Of a stretch of DNA of 34,776 nucleotides, positions 8,044 through 14,752 are shown piece after piece; positions within the stretch are counted from its first letter, which is position 1; every line of letters starts with the position of its first letter. Under the pieces are notes generated by a model, which was not told where the DNA came from, did not search any database, and was given only the letters and a program-made list of their open reading frames with translations. The stretch comes from Streptomyces mayonensis (GTDB lineage Bacteria; Actinomycetota; Actinomycetes; Streptomycetales; Streptomycetaceae), in assembly GCF_018982965.1 (NCBI RefSeq), contig NZ_JACBYP010000086.1, positions 1-34,776 of the forward strand, read 5' to 3'. Made by a program: the position numbers and the translations under genes.

Positions 8044-8499
8044 GTGAATCAGGAAACTGTCACCGCTCCAGGTGAACCGACCGTCGGCACAGGCCACTTC
8101 CGCACGATGTTCCCCACCACGGCGAGGGGCGCCCACACCGCACGCCACGCCGCCGAAGCCTGGCTCGCCACCGTCGCTGTTACCTCCGTCGACGACGACG
8201 ACGGCATGGCCACGGCCTCCCTCCTCATCGCGGAGCTGACGGCGAACGCCGCCCTGCACGGCCGGGTGCAGGGCAGGAACGCACGCCTCGCCCTGACCCT
8301 GACCGCCGAGACCCTGCGGATCGAGGTCACCGACGCGAGGGGTGAACGTCTGCCCGCGACGCCCTCGGACGCCGAGACCGAGGGGGACGGCGAGTCCGGG
8401 CGGGGCCTGCTCCTCGTCGCTTCGCTCGCGGATGCGTGGGGGTGCGAGTCGTACCCGCCGGGAGGCAAGACGGTGTGGGCGCAGTGCGCCCGTCGGTAA
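8044..8499 (+). CDS. ATP-binding protein, anti-sigma-factor (RsbW/SpoIIAB-like) histidine-kinase-type ATPase
   Basis: Small (151-residue) GHKL-fold protein. The N-box is LLIAELTANAALHG, the G1 box is RIEVTDARGERLP and the G2 box is ESGRGLLLVASLADAWG; the C-terminus ends in GGKTVWAQCA. These single-domain ATPases resemble anti-sigma kinases that bind a sigma factor or phosphorylate an anti-anti-sigma partner, and they are a usual third member of WhiJ-like XRE/DUF397 loci. GTG 8044 gives the longest plausible product; no good ribosome site is visible, and ATG 8107 would remove only a disordered N-terminus. The last 146 bases, plus the stretch to panD, are duplicated at 10220. Confidence 0.85.
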   Translation: MNQETVTAPGEPTVGTGHFRTMFPTTARGAHTARHAAEAWLATVAVTSVDDDDGMATASLLIAELTANAALHGRVQGRNARLALTLTAETLRIEVTDARGERLPATPSDAETEGDGESGRGLLLVASLADAWGCESYPPGGKTVWAQCARR

Positions 8500-8645
8500 G
8501 CCGCCAGGACGTGCCCCGGCCGTCCGGAGCGTCGTGGTCCGCCCTCGTTGTACGCTGCGGATGACGCCCTTGACCTGCAAGAGCAGGCACGGAGCAGACA
8601 AACGGGAGTCTCGCCATGCTGCGCGCCATGTTCAAGTCAAAGATC
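8354..8645 (+). repeat. Direct repeat, copy A (292 bp): end of ATP-binding gene to panD codon 10
   Basis: Matches 10220-10511 at a constant offset of 1866 bp, with three differences by eye, all in the last 45 bases around the panD start. The repeat holds the last 49 codons or so of the ATP-binding gene, the intergenic region with the panD ribosome site, and the first ten panD codons. In this copy panD breaks off after AAGATC at 8645. Recombination between the two copies would remove 1866 bp and leave intact XRE, ATP-binding and panD genes. Confidence 0.97.
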
Positions 8646-8663
8646 GAGTGTGCGGGTGTTTGA
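8616..8663 (+). pseudogene. panD: panD 5' remnant
   Basis: ATG 8616 with its GGGAG ribosome site opens the same first ten codons as intact panD (MLRAMFKSKI, one residue changed from MLRTMFKSKI). The frame then departs into unrelated sequence (ECAGV) and stops at 8661-8663. It lacks the Gly-Ser self-cleavage site and cannot be active. It marks the left junction of the inserted segment. Translation from its ribosome site probably still occurs, giving a 15-residue leader upstream of the cassette. Confidence 0.9.
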
Positions 8664-8740
8664 GCAGGTCAGGCGTCTGCACGTACGGCGGAGGGTCCGT
8701 ATTCACCATGTCGCCGCCTCCCAGCAGCGATACTGGATAC

Positions 8741-9103
8741 ATGGATGTGACGACCACCGCCCCTCGCGCCGAGGTGCTGCGAGACCGCTACCGCAGCCGA
8801 CTGCCCGAGCGCTTGCAGGAGCTGGCGGGCCCTGTCGAGGGCAGCGTGGACCTGCCGCTCCACATCGTTTGGTCCGGGCGGACCAGCTACAGCCTGGACC
8901 GCCCGAAGTCCCGCATGACGCTCTACCGGACCGTCCTCGCCGAAGGACTGAGTGAGGACCTGGTGGCCCTCCTGCACCACCGGCTACTCACCGAGCAGTG
9001 GCCCGTGCTGCGGCGCTTGATCAGCCCTTACATCCGCGAGGTCTGGGAGGACGCTTTCCCCGAGCTGCTCCGCACCGCTCCGGCCGACACGACCGCCGCG
9101 TGA
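8741..9103 (+). CDS. Unrecognised 120-aa protein, candidate antitoxin of the AbiEii toxin
   Basis: I do not recognise a named family. The product is about 120 residues, probably all-alpha, with charged and hydrophobic segments: EVLRDRYRSRLPERLQELAG, LPLHIVWSGRTSYSLDRPKS, MTLYRTVLAEGLSEDLVALL and REVWEDAFPELLRTAP. There is no obvious N-terminal winged helix, so it does not look like the classical AbiEi antitoxin. Its TGA overlaps the toxin GTG by four bases (9100-9103), the coupling expected for an antitoxin-toxin pair, and nothing else is in the operon. The start is uncertain: ATG 8741 has a weak ribosome site, while ATG 8708 follows GGAGG at 8690-8694 and would add 11 residues. The antitoxin role is inferred from position. 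Confidence 0.72.
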   Translation: MDVTTTAPRAEVLRDRYRSRLPERLQELAGPVEGSVDLPLHIVWSGRTSYSLDRPKSRMTLYRTVLAEGLSEDLVALLHHRLLTEQWPVLRRLISPYIREVWEDAFPELLRTAPADTTAA

Positions 9104-9759
9104 AGCTCACTCCGCTCCACGAGCGTCTCCTCGCCGACATCCTCGACCTCGGCTCCCCCTACCCTCTGGTCCTCACCGGCGGATACGCCGTGCAGGCCCA
9201 CGGCCTGGTCGAACGCTTCAGCCGTGACCTCGACGTCGCCACCGAGAACCCTGCTCCCATGCAGGAGATCGTCGCCTCACTCACAGGAGGCCTCAGCGCG
9301 CGCGGATGGCGGACCACGCACGTCCAGACAGATCCGCTCAGCGGCCGGTTCCTCGTCACCGATCCGGACACCGGCGAGGACTGTGAAGTCGATGTCCTCA
9401 AGGAGGCGTTCTGGGCTCCGCCTGCCCAGACCCCCTACGGCCCCGTTCTTTCCCTCGACGACGTGATCGGCACCAAGGTCCGTGCCCTCGCCGACCGCGG
9501 TACCGTCCGCGACCTCATCGACGTCCAGGCTGCCTCCCGCCACCGCTCCACCGCCGACCTCGAATCCCTGGGCCGCCGTCGCGCCCACGACGAGTTCAGT
9601 CTCGAAGACCTCCGGGACCGGCTGATCGGCGCGGACTGGTACGAGGATGAGGACTACACCGCGTACGGGCTCACCTCCCGGCAGATCGAAGAACTCAAGG
9701 CGTGGGCGCTGGAGTGGGCGGAGGATCTGGGCGCGCGGATCCATGACGAGAACGCCTGA
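9100..9759 (+). CDS. AbiEii/AbiGii-type nucleotidyltransferase toxin
   Basis: A 219-residue minimal nucleotidyltransferase. Motif I reads LTGGYAVQAHGL (Gly27-Gly28), followed by RFSRDLDVAT with Asp43 and Asp45 as metal ligands; a third acidic residue is Asp98 in DCEVDVLKEAFW. Downstream are a conserved Lys126 (DDVIGTKVRALADR) and VRDLIDV (Arg137-Asp138, Asp141), as in the AbiEii/MenT group. Known members act as toxins of type IV-like or MenAT systems; mycobacterial MenT enzymes add nucleotides to tRNA, and AbiE gives abortive-infection phage resistance. All catalytic positions are kept, so the protein looks active. GTG 9100 is read by coupling from the upstream gene. The whole pair lies between 292-bp direct repeats beside panD. 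Confidence 0.9.
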   Translation: MKLTPLHERLLADILDLGSPYPLVLTGGYAVQAHGLVERFSRDLDVATENPAPMQEIVASLTGGLSARGWRTTHVQTDPLSGRFLVTDPDTGEDCEVDVLKEAFWAPPAQTPYGPVLSLDDVIGTKVRALADRGTVRDLIDVQAASRHRSTADLESLGRRRAHDEFSLEDLRDRLIGADWYEDEDYTAYGLTSRQIEELKAWALEWAEDLGARIHDENA

Positions 9760-9994
9760 GATCGGTCATCGCGTCCATTCCCTCTACTGCAGTTGCACTG
9801 GTGACCGACTGTGGTCGTGCCGACAAGTTGGCAACAGAGGGGGATGTCACCGTAACTGCCCAGGCCAGGCCAGGCGTGGAGCGAGGCAGCCCCAGTCCGG
9901 GTCTGGGACGCGCGGCTTTGCCGCTCCAGCTACTTGACGCGGATGCCGTGTTTTCGGGATCCGCCGTCGAGCGGTGCGGGACGGTGACGGTCGG
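9760..9994. other. Unassigned spacer right of the toxin gene
   Basis: This 235-bp stretch of the inserted segment has no convincing gene on either strand. It holds a short run of CCAGG units near 9868-9880, but no strong hairpin, tRNA or recombinase-type core. It ends exactly where similarity to the XRE gene starts (9995). Confidence 0.6.
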
Positions 9995-10227
9995 CCAGAA
10001 AGGGCTGACGCGTTCGGAACACCACGTTCGCGTGAGCTTCCGTCTGAAGAAGTCCCGGAAGGACAAGCGAGCTGTAGTCCTGCAACTCAACCGCCTCCTG
10101 CTCCAACCGCGCGTAGTCCCTGAACCACTCCGGATGCCGCACCCTCCGCCGGGTCTTCGCCCGTTCCACGTCCTCCGCCGCCGAGGCCATCAGGCCCCCG
10201 CACTCCAGCAACGTGTCCACCGCGACG
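9995..10227 (-). pseudogene. Internal fragment of an XRE/DUF5753 regulator gene
   Basis: Collinear with 7434-7666 (offset 2561) without gaps, with about nine base differences. On the minus strand the frame stays open and reads DTLLECGGLMASAAEDVERA, then WFRDYARLEQEAVELQDYSS and VVFRTRQPFL. Only three residues differ from the intact regulator (L to M, K to R, H to Q), a mostly silent pattern. The fragment has neither the HTH nor the C-terminal half. Its 5' side is fused at an 8-bp shared sequence (CCGCGACG) to the ATP-binding gene fragment; its 3' side stops at the unassigned spacer. Confidence 0.93.
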
Positions 10228-10365
10228 CCCTCGGACGCCGAGACCGAGGGGGACGGCGAGTCCGGGCGGGGCCTGCTCCTCGTCGCTTCGCTCGCGGATG
10301 CGTGGGGGTGCGAGTCGTACCCGCCGGGAGGCAAGACGGTGTGGGCGCAGTGCGCCCGTCGGTAA
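10220..10365 (+). pseudogene. 3' fragment of the ATP-binding (anti-sigma-like) gene
   Basis: Identical to the last 146 bases of the gene ending at 8499, stop included. It keeps the G2 box GRGLLLVASLADAWG but lacks the N- and G1-boxes, so it cannot form the ATP site. It begins at the XRE fusion point and serves only as the left part of repeat copy B. Confidence 0.93.
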
Positions 10366-10511
10366 GCCGCCAGGACGTGCCCCGGCCGTCCGGAGCGTCG
10401 TGGTCCGCCCTCGTTGTACGCTGCGGATGACGCCCTTGACCTGCAAGAGCAGGCAGGGAGCAGACAAACGGGAGTCTCGCCATGCTGCGCACCATGTTCA
10501 AGTCCAAGATC
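10220..10511 (+). repeat. Direct repeat, copy B (292 bp), leading into intact panD
   Basis: Right-hand partner of 8354-8645. It restores the native panD upstream region, ribosome site and first codons, so the intact panD keeps its normal leader in spite of the insertion. Between the two copies lie 1574 bp (8646-10219). Confidence 0.97.
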
Positions 10512-10901
10512 CACCGCGCCACCGTCACCCAGGCCGACCTGCACTACGTCGGTTCGGTGACCATTGACGCCGAGCTGCTCGACGCCGCCGATCTGTTGCC
10601 CGGTGAGCTGGTGCACATCGTGGACATCACCAACGGGGCCCGGCTGGAGACGTACGTCATCGAGGGGGAGCGGGGGTCCGGGGTCATCGGGATCAACGGG
10701 GCCGCGGCGCACCTCGTGCACCCCGGTGATCTCGTGATCCTCATCAGTTATGCCCAGGTGACGGACGCCGAGGCGCGGTCGCTGAAGCCGCGGGTCGTGC
10801 ACGTGGACGGCGACAACCGTATCGTCGCTCTCGGGGCCGACGCGTCCGAGCCGGTACCGGGGTCGGACCAGGAGCGGAGCCCTCAGGCCGTGGCTGTCTG
10901 A
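10482..10901 (+). CDS. panD: Aspartate 1-decarboxylase
   Basis: Pyruvoyl enzyme converting L-aspartate to beta-alanine for pantothenate and coenzyme A synthesis in the cytosol. The 139-residue proenzyme follows the family closely: MLRTMFKSKIHRATVTQADL, then HYVGSVTID, where self-cleavage at Gly24-Ser25 makes the pyruvoyl group, and DITNGARLETYVI, GINGAAAHLV and PGDLVILISYAQ. The C-terminal tail (ASEPVPGSDQERSPQAVAV) is longer than in E. coli, as is usual in actinobacteria. ATG 10482 follows GGGAG at 10469-10473. The gene is intact, but its first ten codons and leader are a duplicate of the remnant at 8616. A small GNAT gene follows closely and may be co-transcribed. Confidence 0.97.
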   Translation: MLRTMFKSKIHRATVTQADLHYVGSVTIDAELLDAADLLPGELVHIVDITNGARLETYVIEGERGSGVIGINGAAAHLVHPGDLVILISYAQVTDAEARSLKPRVVHVDGDNRIVALGADASEPVPGSDQERSPQAVAV

Positions 10902-10927
10902 CGTTTTCGGGGACGAGGAGTGTGGCT

Positions 10928-11272
10928 GTGACCGACATCGAGATCCGTGACGACCGGGCGGCGGGCCTGCTCCAGGCGGTGGCCGGCGGCGAGGTCGTCG
11001 GGCGCATCGAGTACTTCGTGCTGGAGGCACCCGAGCGCGCCGTCGTCCCCGTGCACACCGTCGTCGAGCCCGCCCACGAGGGCCAGGGCATCGCCGGTTC
11101 GCTGGCGCGTGAGCTGTACGGCATCGCCCTGCGGGAGGACGCTGCCGTCGCCCCGCTGTGCCCCTACGTCGCGAAGTGGGCCGAGCGGCACCCGGACGAG
11201 GCGCCCGCGGCCGGGCCCGAGCTGCTGCGCGCCGCGAAGGAGTGGCTCGTGGCGCACCCCGGGCGGTTCTGA
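10928..11272 (+). CDS. Small GNAT-like N-acetyltransferase (YjdJ / Acetyltransf_CG type)
   Basis: A 114-residue minimal GNAT fold. The central VVPVHTVVEPAHEGQGIAGS carries the short acetyl-CoA loop (EGQGIAGSLA) of this subgroup, followed by LCPYVAKWAERHPD, where a conserved Cys and Tyr lie in many homologues. Substrate unknown; family members are small stand-alone acetyltransferases. GTG 10928 is preferred over GTG 10922 because the GAGGAG at 10915-10920 is seven bases from the former and only one from the latter. It starts 26 bases after panD and probably shares its transcript. Confidence 0.85.
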   Translation: MTDIEIRDDRAAGLLQAVAGGEVVGRIEYFVLEAPERAVVPVHTVVEPAHEGQGIAGSLARELYGIALREDAAVAPLCPYVAKWAERHPDEAPAAGPELLRAAKEWLVAHPGRF

Positions 11273-11372
11273 GAGAGGAGGGGCACGCGGGGAGTGACTG
11301 GGGATGCGGGTGACGGGTAGGCGGGGGACAGGTCCAGAGCCGACGTCGACCGACTGGCCGGAGGACAGCGCC

Positions 11373-11636
11373 ATGACGAATCCGCAGCCTGATCCCGTCC
11401 CACCGGGGCCCACCCCGGGACCGGCGCCAGGACCGGACCCGGAGCCTCCGCAGCCGCACCCGGATCCGGCTACGCCCCCGGTCCCCGGGCCGGAGCCGAC
11501 ACCTCCGCCGCAGCCCCCGGGCCCCGGCCCGCAGCCCACGCCGCCGCCTCCCGGGCCGCCCGAACCCTCCCCGTCGCCGATTCCGCCGGGACCGGAGCCC
11601 GTGCCCGACCCGGAGCCGGGGCCACCCCTCACCTGA
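11373..11636 (+). CDS. Proline-rich 87-aa protein of unknown function
   Basis: The product begins MTNPQPDPVPPGPTPGPAPG and continues almost wholly as Pro, Gly, Glu, Asp and Thr in PxP and PGPxP units to the end (PEPGPPLT). No domain, signal peptide or membrane segment is visible; it would be fully disordered and acidic. I accept it as a gene because ATG 11373 follows a strong GGAGGA (11360-11365) at good spacing, and the frame ends just before a strong terminator. Such sequence could also be a simple-repeat expansion of GC-rich DNA. Its role is unknown. Confidence 0.62.
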   Translation: MTNPQPDPVPPGPTPGPAPGPDPEPPQPHPDPATPPVPGPEPTPPPQPPGPGPQPTPPPPGPPEPSPSPIPPGPEPVPDPEPGPPLT

Positions 11637-11652
11637 CCGGCACCGGGGGCGT

Positions 11653-11695
11653 GGGTGCGGTCGGCGGGCCTCAGCCGCGCCCGCCGGCCGCACCC
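11653..11695. terminator. Strong convergent terminator
   Basis: GGGTGCGGTCGGCGGG (11653-11668) pairs with CCCGCCGGCCGCACCC (11680-11695): a 16-bp stem with one mismatched position (a G-U pair in one direction) and an 11-base loop, followed by TTT on the plus strand. It lies between the proline-rich gene and the end of gnd and can serve both. Confidence 0.85.
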
Positions 11696-11701
11696 TTTCC
11701 G

Positions 11702-13141
11702 TTACGCGGTGACCTCGGACCGGTCGCCGCCCCACAGCGTGTGGAACGTGCCGTCCCGGTCCGTCCTGCGGTACGTGTGCGCGCCGAAGTAGTCCCGCTG
11801 CCCCTGCGTCAGCGCGGCCGGGAGCCGCTCGGCGCGCAGGGCGTCGTAGTAGGCCAGGGCGGCGGCGAAGCCCGGTGTCGGCACGCCCTGCCGGGTCGCG
11901 GCGATCAGGACCTCGCGCCAGTCGTCCTGCGCGGCGGCGATCTCCTGGGCGAACGTCTCGTCCGACAGCAGACTCGGCAGGTCCGGACGCGCGTCGTACG
12001 CGGCGCGGATGCGGTCCAGGAAGGCCGCGCGGATGATGCAGCCGCCGCGCCAGATGGCCGCGACCGCGCCGAGGTCGATGTTCCAGCCGTACTCCTCGCT
12101 GCCCGCCGCCACCTCGTGGAAGCCCTGCGTGTACGACACGATCTTCGACGCGTACAGCGCCTGCTCGACGCGGTCGGCGAAGGCGGCCGCCTCCGACTCG
12201 CTGAGCGGGGACGCCTTCGGGCCCACCAGACCGCGCGAGGCGTCACGCAGCGCCGCGTGACCGGACAGGGAGCGCGCGAAGACGGCCTCCGCGATGCCCG
12301 ACACCGGCACGCCCAGGTCCAGCGCGATCTGCACCGTCCAGCGACCGGTGCCCTTCTGCTCCGCCTGGTCGACCACCACGTCGACGAACGGCTTCCCCGT
12401 CTCCGCGTCGACGTGGGACAGCACCTCTGCCGTGATCTCGATCAGGTACGAGTCCAGGCGGCCGGTGTTCCACGTGCGGAAGATGTCCGCGATCTGCGCG
12501 GGCGTGTACCCGGCGACGTCGCGCAGCAGCTGGTATGCCTCGCCGATCAGCTGCATGTCGGCGTACTCGATGCCGTTGTGCACCATCTTCACGAAGTGTC
12601 CGGCGCCGTCGGCGCCCACGTGTGTCACGCAGGGTGCCTCGTCCGCCGCCTTCGCGGAGATCTTCTCCAGCATCGGGCCGAGCGACGCGTACGACTCCTT
12701 GGACCCGCCCGGCATGATGCTCGGGCCGTGCAGCGCGCCCTCCTCGCCGCCCGAGATGCCGGTGCCCACGAAATGGATGCCCTGCTCGCGCAGTTCGCGC
12801 TCCCGGCGCCGGGTGTCCGCGAAGTGCGCGTTGCCGCCGTCGATGATCATGTCGCCGGGCTCCAGGAGCGGGGCGAACTCCTGGATCACCGCATCGGTCG
12901 GATCACCGGCCTTCACCATGATCACCAGGCGTCGCGGCCGCTCCAGCGCCGCCACGAACTCCTTGGCGGTCTCGGTGGCGACGAAGTCGCCCTCGCCGCC
13001 GAACTCCTCCACCAGCGCGTGCGTACGCGACGCCGTCCGGTTGTGCACCGCGACCGTGTAGCCGTTGCGGGCGAAGTTGCGGGCGAGGTTGCGGCCCATG
13101 ACCGCGAGACCCGTGACGCCGATCTGCGCTGTAGTGCTCAT
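11702..13141 (-). CDS. gnd: 6-phosphogluconate dehydrogenase, decarboxylating
   Basis: Third enzyme of the oxidative pentose phosphate pathway: 6-phosphogluconate plus NADP+ gives ribulose 5-phosphate, CO2 and NADPH. The 479-residue length is that of the long homodimeric class. Visible motifs are the Rossmann entry IGVTGLAVMGRNLARN, DMIIDGGNAHFADT, the substrate loop GISGGEEGALHGPSIMPGG and the catalytic helix GAGHFVKMVHNGIEYADMQ (Lys and the following His-Asn). ATG 13141 follows AGGAG about ten bases upstream. The gene is monocistronic, convergent with the proline-rich gene and divergent from rpfD. Streptomyces usually carry more than one gnd, so this may be a secondary copy. Confidence 0.96.
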   Translation of the reverse strand: MSTTAQIGVTGLAVMGRNLARNFARNGYTVAVHNRTASRTHALVEEFGGEGDFVATETAKEFVAALERPRRLVIMVKAGDPTDAVIQEFAPLLEPGDMIIDGGNAHFADTRRRERELREQGIHFVGTGISGGEEGALHGPSIMPGGSKESYASLGPMLEKISAKAADEAPCVTHVGADGAGHFVKMVHNGIEYADMQLIGEAYQLLRDVAGYTPAQIADIFRTWNTGRLDSYLIEITAEVLSHVDAETGKPFVDVVVDQAEQKGTGRWTVQIALDLGVPVSGIAEAVFARSLSGHAALRDASRGLVGPKASPLSESEAAAFADRVEQALYASKIVSYTQGFHEVAAGSEEYGWNIDLGAVAAIWRGGCIIRAAFLDRIRAAYDARPDLPSLLSDETFAQEIAAAQDDWREVLIAATRQGVPTPGFAAALAYYDALRAERLPAALTQGQRDYFGAHTYRRTDRDGTFHTLWGGDRSEVTA

Positions 13142-13495
13142 TGGGTTGGCTCCTAGTGACCTAGTGACCTTGTGATCTATTGATTCTGGTGTCGGTGGTG
13201 CCGGTCTTTCCCGCCAGTATCGCCGGTTCCGCCCCGTGACCATCCTGACGTGCCGGTACGCCGGTCGCACTTCTTGATCGGACCGATCGGATCGATCGGA
13301 GTTCTTTCCCGTCCGCGTGGCACGTAGGGAGTACGCAGGGAAGCGGCCGGTACCTCAGTGTTCGATGCCGTATTCGGCCAACGGTTGCCGCGTGTTGGCC
13401 ACTTGGCGTGACCAACCGGCCGATTGCCGTCTTGTCATGGCCGGTTCGCGGCGCTTACTTTTGCTGCTCCTGACGCTATGTCGAGGGGGATCTCC
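13142..13495. other. gnd/rpfD divergent intergenic region with short tandem repeats
   Basis: No gene is supported in these 354 bp. Close to the gnd start lie four tandem 8-bp units (13153-13184: CTAGTGAC, CTAGTGAC, CTTGTGAT, CTATTGAT). At 13276-13300 GATCGGA occurs three times with 8- to 9-bp spacing. Both promoters must be here. I looked for the c-di-AMP (ydaO-type) riboswitch found upstream of some other Streptomyces cell-wall hydrolase genes and could not recognise it. Confidence 0.6.
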
Positions 13496-14752
13496 ATGGC
13501 CGTACGCGGTCGGCACCGCCGGTATCAGCCGAACAGGATCAACCGCGCCTCACTGACCGTCACGGCCGGTGGCGCCGGACTGGCCCTCCCACTTGTCGGC
13601 ACCGGCACGGCCCACGCGGCCGACGTGGAGACCTGGGACAAGGTCGCTGCCTGCGAGTCCACCAACGACTGGGACGTCAACACCGGCAACGGCTACTACG
13701 GCGGGTTGCAGTTCACCCAGTCCACCTGGGAGGCGTTCGGCGGCACCCGGTACGCCCCGCGCGCCGACCTCGCCACCAAGGACCAGCAGATCGCCGTCGC
13801 CGAGAAGGTGCTCGACGGGCAGGGTCCGGGCGCCTGGCCCACCTGCTCGCAGCGGGCCGGGCTGACCCGGGGCGGCGACACGCCCGACATCCGGCCGGCC
13901 GGGGGAGCGGGGCCCCAGAAGTCCGCGCAGCCCGAGAGCGCGCCCGCGAAGAAGCCCGTAGCGAAGCCGGAGTCCGTGAAGGACGTCCAGCCCCAGACGA
14001 CGCCGCAGTCCCGGGCCGGCAAGGCGCGGATGTACACGGTGGTCACCGGCGACACCCTCTCCGGCATCGCCGACACCCACCAGGTCCGCGGTGGCTGGCG
14101 GCACCTGTACGAGGCTAACCGCGGCGCGATCGGCGCCGACCCGGACGTGATCCTGCCGGGGCAGCGACTGGCGCTGCGCGGCGAGGGGAAGACGAAAACC
14201 TCCGGCGCCGGGCCGCAGACCAAGCCCCAGAAACAGGAAAAGAAGCAGGAAAAGAAACGGGAAAAGCAGCAAGAGAAGAAGGAGCAGGAGTCCAAGAAGG
14301 CCTCCTCCGACGGCGCCAGTGCCAAGGCGGAGAAGGCCGCCTCCGGTCACGCCGTCGTCGCCCCCGTCAACGGCTCCATCGGTACGCCCTACCACCAGTC
14401 GGGCTCCTCCTGGTCGAAGGGCTACCACACCGGCGTCGACTTCCCCGTGCCCACCGGCACCTCGGTGAAGTCCGTCGCCGCCGGCCGCGTCGTGAGTGCG
14501 GGCTGGGGTGGTTCGTACGGGTACCAGGTGGTGGTCCGGCACGGCGACGGCCGCTACTCGCAGTACGCGCACCTCTCGGCGATCTCCGTCAAGGACGGTC
14601 AGTCCGTCGGCACCGGCCAGCGCATCGGCCGTTCCGGCTCCACCGGCAACGTCACGGGCCCGCATCTGCACTTCGAGGTGCGGACGGGGCCCGGCTTCGG
14701 TTCCGACGTCGACCCGCTGGCATACCTGCGGGCGGGCGGCGTCAGGATCTGA
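13496..14752 (+). CDS. rpfD: Resuscitation-promoting factor with LysM and M23 endopeptidase domains (RpfD)
   Basis: Secreted peptidoglycan hydrolase. The 418-residue protein has a basic, twin-arginine-like N-terminus (RGRHRRYQPNR) and a signal ending near AHA41. A transglycosylase Rpf domain follows (about 43-120; WDKVAACESTNDW with catalytic Glu54), then a LysM cell-wall-binding domain (179-226; MYTVVTGDTLSGIAD). Next come a Lys/Glu/Gln-rich linker likely to form a coiled coil (about 235-275) and a C-terminal M23 peptidase with zinc ligands His311 and Asp315 (YHTGVDF) and His392 (HLHFE). It can thus cut both glycan and peptide bonds. S. coelicolor RpfD has this architecture. ATG 13496 follows GAGGGGG (13483-13489). 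The stop overlaps the reverse DMT gene by 11 bp. Confidence 0.94.
   Translation: MAVRGRHRRYQPNRINRASLTVTAGGAGLALPLVGTGTAHAADVETWDKVAACESTNDWDVNTGNGYYGGLQFTQSTWEAFGGTRYAPRADLATKDQQIAVAEKVLDGQGPGAWPTCSQRAGLTRGGDTPDIRPAGGAGPQKSAQPESAPAKKPVAKPESVKDVQPQTTPQSRAGKARMYTVVTGDTLSGIADTHQVRGGWRHLYEANRGAIGADPDVILPGQRLALRGEGKTKTSGAGPQTKPQKQEKKQEKKREKQQEKKEQESKKASSDGASAKAEKAASGHAVVAPVNGSIGTPYHQSGSSWSKGYHTGVDFPVPTGTSVKSVAAGRVVSAGWGGSYGYQVVVRHGDGRYSQYAHLSAISVKDGQSVGTGQRIGRSGSTGNVTGPHLHFEVRTGPGFGSDVDPLAYLRAGGVRI

Noticed and set aside
8548..8955. Open frame crossing the panD stub into the antitoxin gene
   Set aside because: It is in a different frame from both, has no ribosome site and shows shadow-like composition.
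8646..9994. Insertion sequence or integrase-driven element
   Set aside because: There is no transposase or recombinase gene, no terminal inverted repeats and no tRNA target. The flanking repeats are gene fragments, so homologous recombination explains them better.
13142..13495. c-di-AMP riboswitch upstream of rpfD
   Set aside because: Some Streptomyces cell-wall hydrolase genes have one, but the conserved blocks could not be recognised here.
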